In this document: positions 6,741 through 13,802 of the stretch, piece by piece
Position numbering within the stretch: position 1 is the first letter of the stretch
How the letters are laid out: each line of letters begins with the position of its first letter
NCBI GenBank assembly: GCA_021774355.1
Contig: JAJFJE010000146.1
Location: 1 to 13,802 of the forward strand
Source of the DNA: Alphaproteobacteria bacterium
Lineage (GTDB): Bacteria > Pseudomonadota > Alphaproteobacteria > Zavarziniales > Zavarziniaceae
Reading direction: 5' to 3'
DNA length: 13,802 nt
Translations under genes and position numbers: made by a program
Notes under the pieces: generated by a model
The model's database searches: none
Told to the model about the DNA's origin: nothing
Seen by the model: only the letters and a program-made list of their open reading frames with translations

Positions 6741-7591
6741 GCACCATCACGCTGCGCAATGTCTGGAAGGAATATGATCAGCGGGTGGTCCTGGAACGGA
6801 TCAATCTCGAGATCGCGCCACGCTCGTTCATCGCCCTGGTCGGTCCCTCGGGCTGCGGCAAGACCACCTTCCTGCGCATGCTGCTGTCCGAGGAATTGCC
6901 CAGCCGGGGCGAGGTCCTGATCGACGGGGTGCCCCTGGCGCGCGAGCCCACGGCCGAGCGCGGGGTGGTGTTCCAGCGCTATTCCGTGTTTCCCCACCTG
7001 ACCGTGCTGGGCAATGTGCTGCTGGCCCTGGAATGTGCCCGGGGCGGCATGTTCGCCCGCCTCTACGGCCGTGCCCGCCGCCAGGCAAAGGGCGAAGCGG
7101 CTGCCTTCCTGGAAGCGGTCGGCCTGTCCGAGCATCTGGATAAATACCCGGCACAACTGTCGGGCGGCATGCAGCAGCGCCTGGCGCTTGCCCAAGCCCT
7201 GATCCGGCGCCCCAAGGTGCTGCTGCTGGACGAGCCCTTCGGCGCCCTCGACCCCGGCATCAAGGGCGATATTCACGCTTTGATGCGGCGGCTGTGGAAC
7301 GAGACCGAAATCACCGTGGTGATGGTCACCCACGATCTGGGCGAAGCCTTCGGCCTGGCCACCCGGGTCCTTGCCTTCGAGCGGCTGCGCGACGACCCGG
7401 TCGATGGCGACCGCTATGGCGCGACCATCAAAAGCGATATCGAGGTCTGGCCCCGGCGCCTTGCCGGTCGACCGAGCCCCCATCTTATGCTATCAGAGCC
7501 CGCCTCTGAACCAGGCCGGGACGACCCGGCCGCTGCCCTTGATCCCGGCCGGGACGACCTGGCCACCCAAGGTGACGGGACCGGAGCATGA
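6737..7591 (+). CDS. ABC transporter ATP-binding protein, NitT/TauT-like (putative guanidine importer), TTG start
   Basis: Cytoplasmic ATPase of the importer, 284 residues from TTG at 6737. Walker A is GPSGCGKTT (36-44), the Q-loop region VFQRYSVFPHL (78-88), the signature LSGGMQQR (141-148), Walker B VLLLDEP (161-167), the D-loop ALD (170-172) and the switch His in VTHD (197-200). The TTG is chosen because the homologous N-terminus (STITLRNVWKEYDQR) begins right there, GAGGG lies 7 nt upstream and the TTG overlaps the permease TGA. No in-frame ATG is available. Residues after about 225 form a tail unlike the core ATPase fold, and its last part (PGRDDPAAALDPGRDD) contains a short internal repeat. 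The stop overlaps the next start (ATGA). Confidence 0.92.
   Translation: MSTITLRNVWKEYDQRVVLERINLEIAPRSFIALVGPSGCGKTTFLRMLLSEELPSRGEVLIDGVPLAREPTAERGVVFQRYSVFPHLTVLGNVLLALECARGGMFARLYGRARRQAKGEAAAFLEAVGLSEHLDKYPAQLSGGMQQRLALAQALIRRPKVLLLDEPFGALDPGIKGDIHALMRRLWNETEITVVMVTHDLGEAFGLATRVLAFERLRDDPVDGDRYGATIKSDIEVWPRRLAGRPSPHLMLSEPASEPGRDDPAAALDPGRDDLATQGDGTGA
7514..7559 (+). repeat. 13-bp direct repeat in the ATPase C-terminal tail
   Basis: GGCCGGGACGACC occurs at 7514-7526 and 7547-7559, 33 bp (11 codons) apart and in the same frame, encoding PGRDD twice near the ATPase C-terminus. It looks like a small in-frame duplication in a low-constraint tail. No function is assigned. Confidence 0.6.
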
Positions 7592-8433
7592 TCTCGACAG
7601 ACCCCCTGCCGGCCGACAAGGCCGGGCGTATCGCTGCCCTGCGGGCACGTTATTTTGCCCTCAAGGCGGCCGGCGAAGGGGCCGCGGCACCGTTGCCCCT
7701 GCCTGCGCCGAGCCGCCGCGACCTGCCCCTGGCCGAGGGCCCGGTGCTGTGGCGCGAGACCCTGCCGGGCGGCTGGTATACCACCGTGCAGCTCGCCCGC
7801 TTCGACCGTCTGCGCATCGTCAATAGCGGGGCGACCCCCGGGGTGTCGGTGCTGCTCTGGCAGCGGGACGAGCCCAGCGAACGCTATAATTCGGCCGACA
7901 CGGTCAAGGTCCAATGGACCGCCGCCCTGCAGAAGGGCCGGCTGCTGCTCTCGGATATGGGCCGGGTCATGGCCTCCCTGGTCGAGGACAGCTGTGCCGC
8001 CCACGATGCCCTGGCAGGGGGGTCGACGCCCCAGTCCAATGTCCGCAATTTCGGCGATGGCGCCTTGCGCAACAGCCGCGAGAATTTCCGCCTGGCCGCC
8101 GGCAAGCATGGCCTGGGCCGGCTCGACATTCCCCCTTGCGTCACCTTCTTCGCGCCCGTGACGGTCGGCGAGGGTGGCCGCCTGTCCTGGCAGGACGGCC
8201 GGGTGGTGCCCGGCGACTTCGTCGAACTGCGCGCCGAGTTGCCGCTTCTGGTCGCCCTGTCCAACTGCCCCCATCCCCTGGCGCCGGACCGGGTCTATGC
8301 CCCGACGCCGGTCGAACTGGTGGCCTATCGCGGGCCGCCGCCCGAACCCGGGGATCTGTGCCGCGGCGCCACCGCCGAAGCCCGCCGGGGCTTCGAGAAT
8401 ACCGACGCCCGGTTCGGCACGGTGACGCCATGA
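7588..8433 (+). CDS. cgdA: Carboxyguanidine deiminase subunit CgdA (DUF1989, formerly 'urea carboxylase-associated protein')
   Basis: One of two paralogous DUF1989 proteins that together convert carboxyguanidine to allophanate with release of ammonia, between the carboxylase and allophanate hydrolase steps. It is 281 residues. After an Ala/Pro-rich N-terminus, the domain runs from about residue 45, with LPGGWYTTVQLARFDRLRIVN, then LLWQRDEPSERYNSADTVK (90-107). Next come LVEDSCAAHDALAGGS (131-146), holding the conserved C136, H139 and D140 of the presumed metal and active site, then NVRNFGDGALRNSRENF and the SNCPHPL motif (225-231). It starts in an ATGA overlap with the ATPase and ends in an ATGA overlap with CgdB, as expected for subunits made together. 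Databases commonly call it urea amidolyase- or urea carboxylase-associated. The deiminase role follows from published work on this family. The riboswitch here supports it. Confidence 0.88.
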   Translation: MISTDPLPADKAGRIAALRARYFALKAAGEGAAAPLPLPAPSRRDLPLAEGPVLWRETLPGGWYTTVQLARFDRLRIVNSGATPGVSVLLWQRDEPSERYNSADTVKVQWTAALQKGRLLLSDMGRVMASLVEDSCAAHDALAGGSTPQSNVRNFGDGALRNSRENFRLAAGKHGLGRLDIPPCVTFFAPVTVGEGGRLSWQDGRVVPGDFVELRAELPLLVALSNCPHPLAPDRVYAPTPVELVAYRGPPPEPGDLCRGATAEARRGFENTDARFGTVTP

Positions 8434-9059
8434 GTCCCCTGTTCGACCCGGCCGACGCGGTCTACGACTTCACCATCCCGGCCAACCGCCCCTGGTCCCA
8501 CCGGGTCAGGGCCGGCCAGACCTTGCGCATCGTCGATCTGGAAGGCTGCCAGGCGGTCGATACCCTGTTCTACGCCGCCGCCGATTTCGGCGAGCGCTAC
8601 AGCGCCCAGGACACCATCCTCGAACAGGGCGCCGCCTATGTCTCGGCCGGGACCCGTCTGATCTCGAACGAGGGCCGGGTTCTGGCCACGGTGACGGCCG
8701 ACAGCTGCGGCCGACACGACACCTCGGCGGGCGCCTGCTCGTGCGAAGCCAACACCATGCGATTTGGCCACCATACGCGTTACATGCACGCCTGCCGCGA
8801 GAACTTCCTGGTGGAAGTCGGCCGCTGGGGCATGACCAAGCGCGATATCGTGCCCAACATCAATTTCTTCATGAACGTGCCGGTCGAGGCGGATGGCCGG
8901 CTGGCGATCGTCGACGGTGTCTCGCGGCCCGGCGACTTCGTCGATATCCGCGCCGAGACCGACATCCTGTGCGTGATCTCGAACTGTCCCCAGGTCAATA
9001 ATCCCTGTAATGCCTTCGATCCCACCCCGGTACGGGTGCTGATCTGGGACCCGGTGTGA
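8430..9059 (+). CDS. cgdB: Carboxyguanidine deiminase subunit CgdB (DUF1989)
   Basis: Second DUF1989 subunit of the carboxyguanidine deiminase, 209 residues, cytoplasmic. Diagnostic stretches are LEGCQAVDTLFY (37-48), ERYSAQDTILEQG (55-67), ISNEGRVLATVTADSCGRHD (78-97, with C93, H96 and D97), then GACSCEAN (101-108), YMHACRENFLVEV (118-130), VPNINFFMNVPV and the closing ISNCPQVNNPCN (183-194). Spacing of Cys-x-x-His-Asp matches CgdA, consistent with a shared metal site, though which residues bind metal is inferred. ATG 8430 overlaps the CgdA stop. The carboxylase starts 4 nt after its own stop. No strong Shine-Dalgarno is visible, so expression probably depends on coupling from cgdA. Confidence 0.9.
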   Translation: MSPLFDPADAVYDFTIPANRPWSHRVRAGQTLRIVDLEGCQAVDTLFYAAADFGERYSAQDTILEQGAAYVSAGTRLISNEGRVLATVTADSCGRHDTSAGACSCEANTMRFGHHTRYMHACRENFLVEVGRWGMTKRDIVPNINFFMNVPVEADGRLAIVDGVSRPGDFVDIRAETDILCVISNCPQVNNPCNAFDPTPVRVLIWDPV

Positions 9060-9063
9060 TCCC

Positions 9064-12000
9064 ATGTTCGGCAAGATCCTGATTGCCAACCGGGGCGAAA
9101 TCGCCGCCCGGGTCATCCGCACCTGCCGCCGCCTGGGCATCGCCACCGTCGCCGTCTATGCCGAGGCCGACCGCTTCACCCGGCCGGTGCTCGACGCCGA
9201 CGAAGCGGTGGCGATCGGGCCGTCGCCGGCCAAGGAGAGCTATCTCCGGGCCGAGGCGATCATCGCCGCGTGCCGGGAGACGGGCGCCCAGGCGGTCCAT
9301 CCGGGCTATGGATTCCTGTCGGAGAATGCCGCTTTCGCCGAGGCCCTGGCGGCCGAAGGCATTGCCTTTATCGGCCCCCGGCCAGAGCATCTGCGGGCCT
9401 TCGGCCTGAAGCACACGGCGCGGGAGCTTGCCCAGGCTGCCGGCGTGCCGCTGCTGCCCGGCAGCCCCCTGTTGTCCGACGTGGCCCAGGCGCTCACGGC
9501 GGCCGAGGCGCTCGGCTACCCGGTGATGCTGAAAAGCACCGCGGGCGGCGGCGGCATCGGCATGCAGCTATGCCACGACCCGGCCGAACTGGCGGCGCGC
9601 TTCGCCGCGGTCCAGCGCATGGCGACATCGAGCTTCGGCGACGCCCGGGTCTATCTCGAGCGCTATGTCGCCGAGGCCCGCCACGTCGAAGTGCAGATCT
9701 TCGGCGACGGCAAGGGCACTGTCGTTGCCTTGGGCGAACGCGACTGTTCGCTGCAGCGACGGCACCAGAAGGTGGTCGAGGAGACTCCGGCGCCCGGCCT
9801 GTCCCCGGCCATCCGCGCCGCCCTTGCCGAGGCGGCGATCGGGCTCGGCCGGTCGGTCGGCTATGGCTCGGCGGGAACCGTCGAATTCATCTACGACGTG
9901 GCCCGCGAGGACTTTTCCTTTCTCGAGGTCAATACCCGCCTCCAGGTCGAGCATCCGGTGACCGAAGCGGTGTTCGGTGTCGATCTGGTGGAGTGGATGA
10001 TCGCCCAGGCCGCCGGCGAGCTGGTCCTGCCGCCGCAGGACAGCCTGGTGCCGCGAGGCGCCGCCATCGAGGTCCGCCTGTATGCGGAAAATCCGGGGGC
10101 CGATTTTCGCCCCTCGACCGGCCTCTTGACCGAGGTTCGCTTTCCCCAAGGCGCGCGGGTCGAGACCTGGGTCGAGACCGGGACCGAGGTCACCGGCTTC
10201 TACGATCCCATGCTGGCCAAGCTGATCGTCACCGGTGCCAGCCGCGGCGCCGCCATCGACGCCATGACCGCAGCCCTTGGCGCCACCGCCCTATGGGGCG
10301 TCGAGAGCAATCTTCGTTATCTCCGGGCGGTGGTCGACAGTCCGGCATTCCGCACCGGGCGGGTGTCGACCGCCTTGCTGGGGTGCTTCGACTGGGCGCC
10401 CGACACCGTCGAGGTCCTCAGTCCCGGGGCCCAGACGACACTGCAGGACTGGCCCGGCCGGACCGGCCTGTGGGCGATCGGGGTGCCGCCCTCGGGGCCG
10501 TTCGATGACCGCTCGTTCCGCCGCGCCAATGCCCTTGTCGGCAATGCCCCGGGGGCTGCCGGCCTCGAATGCACCCTCGGCGGCCCGGCCTTGCGGTTCA
10601 ACGTCGCGGCCACCGTGGCGCTGACCGGGGCGGTGATGCCGGCCAGCCTGGACGGCCGGCCCATTGCCCATGACCAGGCCGTGGCCGTGGCGGCCGGCCA
10701 GGTACTGGCCCTGGGCGCCGTCAGCGGTCCGGGCCAGCGAACCTATGTTGCCGTGGGGGGCGGCTTCGACGGCCCGCTCTATCTGGGCTCGCGGGCCTGT
10801 TTCACCCTGGGCCGGTTCGGCGGCCACGGCATCGGCGCGCTCAAGGCCGGTGACACCCTCCATCTTGCCGGGGCCACGCCGACCGGGCCGGTGGCGCCGC
10901 CGGATGCGGCGCCGGTCCTGGGCCATGACTGGACGCTCGGGGTCCTGGCCGGCCCCCACGGGGCGCCAGACTTCTTCACCGATGACGACATCGTCACGCT
11001 GTTTTCCGCCCCCTACGAGGTGCACTACAACAGTGCCCGCACGGGTGTCCGGCTGATCGGGCCGCAACCCCGCTGGGCGCGGCGCGACGGCGGCGAGGCC
11101 GGCCTGCATCCCTCCAATATCCACGACAATGCCTATGCGGTCGGGGCAATCGACTTCACCGGCGACATGCCGATCATCCTGGGGCCCGACGGGCCGAGCC
11201 TCGGCGGCTTTGTCTGCCCGGCCGTGGTCGCCCGGGACGAGCAATGGAAGCTCGGCCAGTTGAAGCCGGGCGACCGGGTGCGTTTCGTCCCCCATGGCGT
11301 CGCGGCACCCCAGCTCATCACGCGGGCCGACCAGGCCGGTTCGCCGGTTCTGGGGCGGAGCGATGACGGCCCGGTGCAGGTCCTTTATCGGCGGGCCGGC
11401 GACGACGATCTGCTGGTCGAGTATGGCCCGATGGTGCTCGATCTTGCCCTGCGCCTGCGCGTCCACCTGCTGATGGAGGCGCTGCAGGCCCTGAAGCTCG
11501 CCGCCATCATCGACCTGACCCCGGGAATCCGTTCGCTCCAGATCCACTATGACAGCCGGGCCCTGCCCACCGCCCGGCTGCTCGCCGTGCTGCGCGCGAT
11601 CGAGGCCGGGTTGCCGGTGGCCGAGGCGGTGACGGTACCGAGCCGCATCGTCCATCTGCCATTGTCCTGGGACGACCCGGCCGTGCGCCTTGCCATGGGC
11701 AAATATCAGGACCTGGTCCGCCCCGACGCGCCCTGGTGCCCGTCCAATATCGAGTTCATCCGGCGGATCAACGGCCTGGACTCCGAGGGCGAGGTCCGCG
11801 ACATCGTCTTCAATGCCGCCTACCTGGTCTATGGCCTGGGCGATGTCTATCTGGGGGCGCCGGTGGCCACGCCGCTCGACCCGCGGCACCGGCTGGTCAC
11901 CACCAAATACAACCCGGCACGGACCTGGACGCCGGAAAATGCCGTCGGCATCGGCGGCGCCTATATGTGCATCTACGGAATGGAGGGGCCGGGCGGCTAT

Positions 12001-12585
12001 CAGCTGTTCGGCCGGACCGTGCAGATGTGGAATGCCTGGCGTGTCACCCCGGCCTTTGCCCGGCCCTGGCTGCTGCGCTTCTTCGACCAGATCCGCTTCT
12101 TCCCCGTCAGCGAGGCCGAACTGGCCGAGGCGCGGGCGGCCTTTCCCCATGGCCGCTACCCCCTGCGGATCGAGGAAGCCACCCTCAGCTATGCCGACCA
12201 CGCCCGGTTCCTGGCCGACAACCGGGCTGGCATCGCCGCCGCCAAGGCCCGCCAGCAGACCGCCTTCGAGGCCGAGCGGGCCGACTGGAAAGCCCGCGGT
12301 CTCGACAGCTTCGTCGCCGAAAGCGGTCCGGTGGCCGACGCCGCGGGCGACGCGCCGATGCCGGGCATCAGCGCTGTCGCCGCCATCGTCACCGGCAATG
12401 TCTGGCGCGTGCTGGTGGCCGAGGGCGATCTGGTCGCGGCCGGTCAACCCGTGGTGATTGTCGAGTCGATGAAAATGGAAATGGAAATTCGCAGCCCTGT
12501 CGGCGGCCGGGTGACGGCCCTGCGCTGCCAGCCGGGGCGCCCGGTCCAGGCCGGACAGACCGTCCTTCTGGTCGAGGAGGCATGA
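9064..12585 (+). CDS. Biotin-dependent guanidine carboxylase (urea carboxylase family)
   Basis: Single-chain ATP- and biotin-dependent enzyme that carboxylates guanidine to carboxyguanidine; relatives act on urea. It has 1173 residues. The biotin carboxylase N-terminal domain opens MFGKILIANRGEIAARVIRT. The ATP-grasp domain has the glycine loop AGGGGIGM (160-167) and EVNTRLQVEHPVTE (288-301), and the biotin carboxylase C-terminal domain reaches about 440. The carboxyltransferase has an AHS2/KipA-like part from about 449 (VEVLSPGAQTTLQDWPGRTG) with DMPIILGPDGPSLGGFVCP, and an AHS1/KipI-like part from about 770. The C-terminal biotinyl domain has ESMKMEME (1134-1141), placing biotin on K1137. 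No allophanate hydrolase domain is fused; that is the next gene. Guanidine is preferred over urea as substrate because the operon is under a guanidine-I riboswitch and carries cgdAB. The enzyme could retain some urea activity. Confidence 0.92.
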   Translation: MFGKILIANRGEIAARVIRTCRRLGIATVAVYAEADRFTRPVLDADEAVAIGPSPAKESYLRAEAIIAACRETGAQAVHPGYGFLSENAAFAEALAAEGIAFIGPRPEHLRAFGLKHTARELAQAAGVPLLPGSPLLSDVAQALTAAEALGYPVMLKSTAGGGGIGMQLCHDPAELAARFAAVQRMATSSFGDARVYLERYVAEARHVEVQIFGDGKGTVVALGERDCSLQRRHQKVVEETPAPGLSPAIRAALAEAAIGLGRSVGYGSAGTVEFIYDVAREDFSFLEVNTRLQVEHPVTEAVFGVDLVEWMIAQAAGELVLPPQDSLVPRGAAIEVRLYAENPGADFRPSTGLLTEVRFPQGARVETWVETGTEVTGFYDPMLAKLIVTGASRGAAIDAMTAALGATALWGVESNLRYLRAVVDSPAFRTGRVSTALLGCFDWAPDTVEVLSPGAQTTLQDWPGRTGLWAIGVPPSGPFDDRSFRRANALVGNAPGAAGLECTLGGPALRFNVAATVALTGAVMPASLDGRPIAHDQAVAVAAGQVLALGAVSGPGQRTYVAVGGGFDGPLYLGSRACFTLGRFGGHGIGALKAGDTLHLAGATPTGPVAPPDAAPVLGHDWTLGVLAGPHGAPDFFTDDDIVTLFSAPYEVHYNSARTGVRLIGPQPRWARRDGGEAGLHPSNIHDNAYAVGAIDFTGDMPIILGPDGPSLGGFVCPAVVARDEQWKLGQLKPGDRVRFVPHGVAAPQLITRADQAGSPVLGRSDDGPVQVLYRRAGDDDLLVEYGPMVLDLALRLRVHLLMEALQALKLAAIIDLTPGIRSLQIHYDSRALPTARLLAVLRAIEAGLPVAEAVTVPSRIVHLPLSWDDPAVRLAMGKYQDLVRPDAPWCPSNIEFIRRINGLDSEGEVRDIVFNAAYLVYGLGDVYLGAPVATPLDPRHRLVTTKYNPARTWTPENAVGIGGAYMCIYGMEGPGGYQLFGRTVQMWNAWRVTPAFARPWLLRFFDQIRFFPVSEAELAEARAAFPHGRYPLRIEEATLSYADHARFLADNRAGIAAAKARQQTAFEAERADWKARGLDSFVAESGPVADAAGDAPMPGISAVAAIVTGNVWRVLVAEGDLVAAGQPVVIVESMKMEMEIRSPVGGRVTALRCQPGRPVQAGQTVLLVEEA
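12575..12580 (+). promoter_or_regulatory. Shine-Dalgarno AGGAGG for allophanate hydrolase
   Basis: Perfect AGGAGG inside the final codons of the carboxylase gene. It favours the second of two tandem ATGs (12585 over 12582) because the first would leave a 1-nt spacer. Confidence 0.65.
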
Positions 12586-13802
12586 TGGCCGCCATTCCCG
12601 CGCTGCTGACCATCGAGGCGTTGCACCAGGGCTACCGGGCCGGCGCCTTCACCGCCGGCGAGGTCGCGGCGGCCGTGCTCGCCCGCATCGCCGCCTGCCC
12701 CGACCAGGCGATCTGGCTGGCCGTCGCAAGCCCGGCCGAATTGCAGGCCCAGGTCGCCGGCCTGCCCCCCGGCGGGCCCGACGACCGCTACCCCCTATGG
12801 GGCGTGCCCGTGGGGGTGAAGGACAATATCGACTGTGCCGGCTTTCCCACCACCGCTGCCTGTCCGGAATTTTCCTATCGGCCGGCGGCGGATGCGACCG
12901 TGGTCGCCCGGCTGCGGGCGGCCGGCGCCCTGATCGTCGGCAAGACCAATCTCGACCAGTTCGCCACCGGCCTGAACGGCACCCGTTCGCCCTATGGCGC
13001 GCCCCGGTCGGTCTTCAGCGCCGACCATATTTCCGGCGGTTCCAGCTCCGGCTCCGGGGTGGCCGTCGCCCGCGGCCAGGTCGCCGTGGCTCTGGGCACG
13101 GATACCGCCGGGTCCGGACGGGTGCCCGCCGCCTTCAACAATGTGGTCGGGATCAAACCGACCAAGGGCCTTTTGCCGGTTACCGGGGTCGTGCCGGCCT
13201 GCCGCAGCCTGGACTGCGTGTCGGTCTTTGCTGCCAGCGTCGCCGAAGGCGACCGGGTCCGCCGGATCCTGGAGGGGCCCGACGGGCAGGATGCCTATGC
13301 CCGGCGGGGGACGCCGTGCGGCCTGCCCGCGGCCGGCTGGCGCGTGGGCGTGCCGCGGCCCGACCAGCGGGAATTCTACGGCGACGAGGCCTATGCCGCC
13401 CTGTTCGAGCAGACCATCGCCCGCGTTGCCGGCCTGGGCGCAACCATCGTCGCGATCGATTTTGCCCCCTTCGCCGAGGCGGCAAAGCTGCTCTATGGCG
13501 GTCCCTGGGTGGCCGAGCGCCTGGCCGCGATCGCCGATTTCTTTGCCGCCCACGAGGCGGCGGTCGATCCGAGCGTGCGGGCGATCATCGGCCGCGGCCG
13601 CACCATCAGTGCGGTCGAGGCGTTTCGCGGCGCCTATGCCCTGGCCGAGTTGCAGGCCCGGGCGACGGCGGAATGGGCCGGGATGGACGCCCTGTTACTG
13701 CCCACGGCGCCGACCATCTACACGGTTGCCGCGCTGCAGGCCGACCCCCTGCTCCTCAACGTCCGGCTCGGCCACTACACCAATTTCGTCAATCTGCTGG
13801 AC
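12585..13802 (+). CDS. atzF: Allophanate hydrolase, amidase domain (3' end outside window)
   Basis: Final step of the pathway: allophanate to two ammonia and two CO2. The frame is open from the start to the right edge (406 codons); full-length family members have about 600 residues, so the end of the amidase domain and the C-terminal domain are missing. The amidase-signature triad is intact: Lys in GVPVGVKDNID (K79), the cis-Ser in SGGSSSGSG (S153) and the nucleophile in GTDTAGSGRVPAAFNN (S177). The 74- and 24-residue spacings match AtzF. GLNGTRSPYGAPRSVF and KPTKGLLPVTGVVPACRSLD are typical of this family rather than GatA. ATG 12585 is favoured because AGGAGG ends 4 nt upstream. The tandem in-frame ATG at 12582 is only 1 nt away from it. 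Either start overlaps the carboxylase stop, implying coupling. Confidence 0.92.
   Translation, partial: MAAIPALLTIEALHQGYRAGAFTAGEVAAAVLARIAACPDQAIWLAVASPAELQAQVAGLPPGGPDDRYPLWGVPVGVKDNIDCAGFPTTAACPEFSYRPAADATVVARLRAAGALIVGKTNLDQFATGLNGTRSPYGAPRSVFSADHISGGSSSGSGVAVARGQVAVALGTDTAGSGRVPAAFNNVVGIKPTKGLLPVTGVVPACRSLDCVSVFAASVAEGDRVRRILEGPDGQDAYARRGTPCGLPAAGWRVGVPRPDQREFYGDEAYAALFEQTIARVAGLGATIVAIDFAPFAEAAKLLYGGPWVAERLAAIADFFAAHEAAVDPSVRAIIGRGRTISAVEAFRGAYALAELQARATAEWAGMDALLLPTAPTIYTVAALQADPLLLNVRLGHYTNFVNLLD

Noticed and set aside
4829..9059. Urea ABC transporter (Urt) interpretation of the importer
   Set aside because: Urt systems have two permeases and two ATPases and a branched-chain amino acid-type binding protein. 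Here there is one of each, of NitT/TauT type, behind a guanidine aptamer.
10291..12447. 718-codon open frame antisense to the carboxylase
   Set aside because: It is a shadow of GC-rich third-position bias opposite a fully recognisable carboxylase. The Gly/Arg/Asp/His-rich composition has no recognisable domain.

Overview
The window is high-GC proteobacterial DNA. Codon use, the PrtD/PrtE/TolC-type secretion genes and the ABC/carboxylase cluster suggest an alphaproteobacterium, perhaps Rhodospirillales-like. That placement is an impression from the sequence, not a phylogenetic result. No mobile elements, tRNA, rRNA or CRISPR were seen. Two divergent operons share a control region of about 450 bp (4381-4828).

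Left block (1-4380, minus strand): a complete type I secretion apparatus in the order ABC exporter (4380-2641), HlyD/PrtE-type membrane fusion protein (2632-1265) and TolC-type outer membrane channel (1263 to beyond the left edge). The genes are 8 nt or less apart and look co-transcribed. The secreted substrate is not in the window.

Control region: reading rightwards, a textbook sigma-54 (-24/-12) promoter lies at 4608-4623. Its predicted start, near 4634, is only a few nucleotides before P1 of a guanidine-I (ykkC) riboswitch aptamer (4641-4751). Between aptamer and first gene are two mutually exclusive helices. One masks the Shine-Dalgarno sequence and the other frees it, which suggests a translational switch. 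A perfect 14-bp palindrome lies just upstream of the promoter.

Right block (4829-13802, plus strand): a guanidine uptake and degradation operon. It encodes a NitT/TauT-type ABC importer (binding protein, permease, ATPase), the two DUF1989 carboxyguanidine deiminase subunits (CgdA, CgdB), a biotin-dependent carboxylase of the 'urea carboxylase' family that is best read as guanidine carboxylase, and allophanate hydrolase, cut by the right edge. Four of the six junctions are stop/start overlaps. The inferred pathway is guanidine import, then guanidine + ATP + bicarbonate to carboxyguanidine, then CgdAB deimination to allophanate + NH3, then allophanate hydrolysis to 2 NH3 + 2 CO2. This yields three ammonia per guanidine. 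The promoter type suggests control by nitrogen status and the riboswitch suggests control by guanidine, so the operon may act as a two-input gate.
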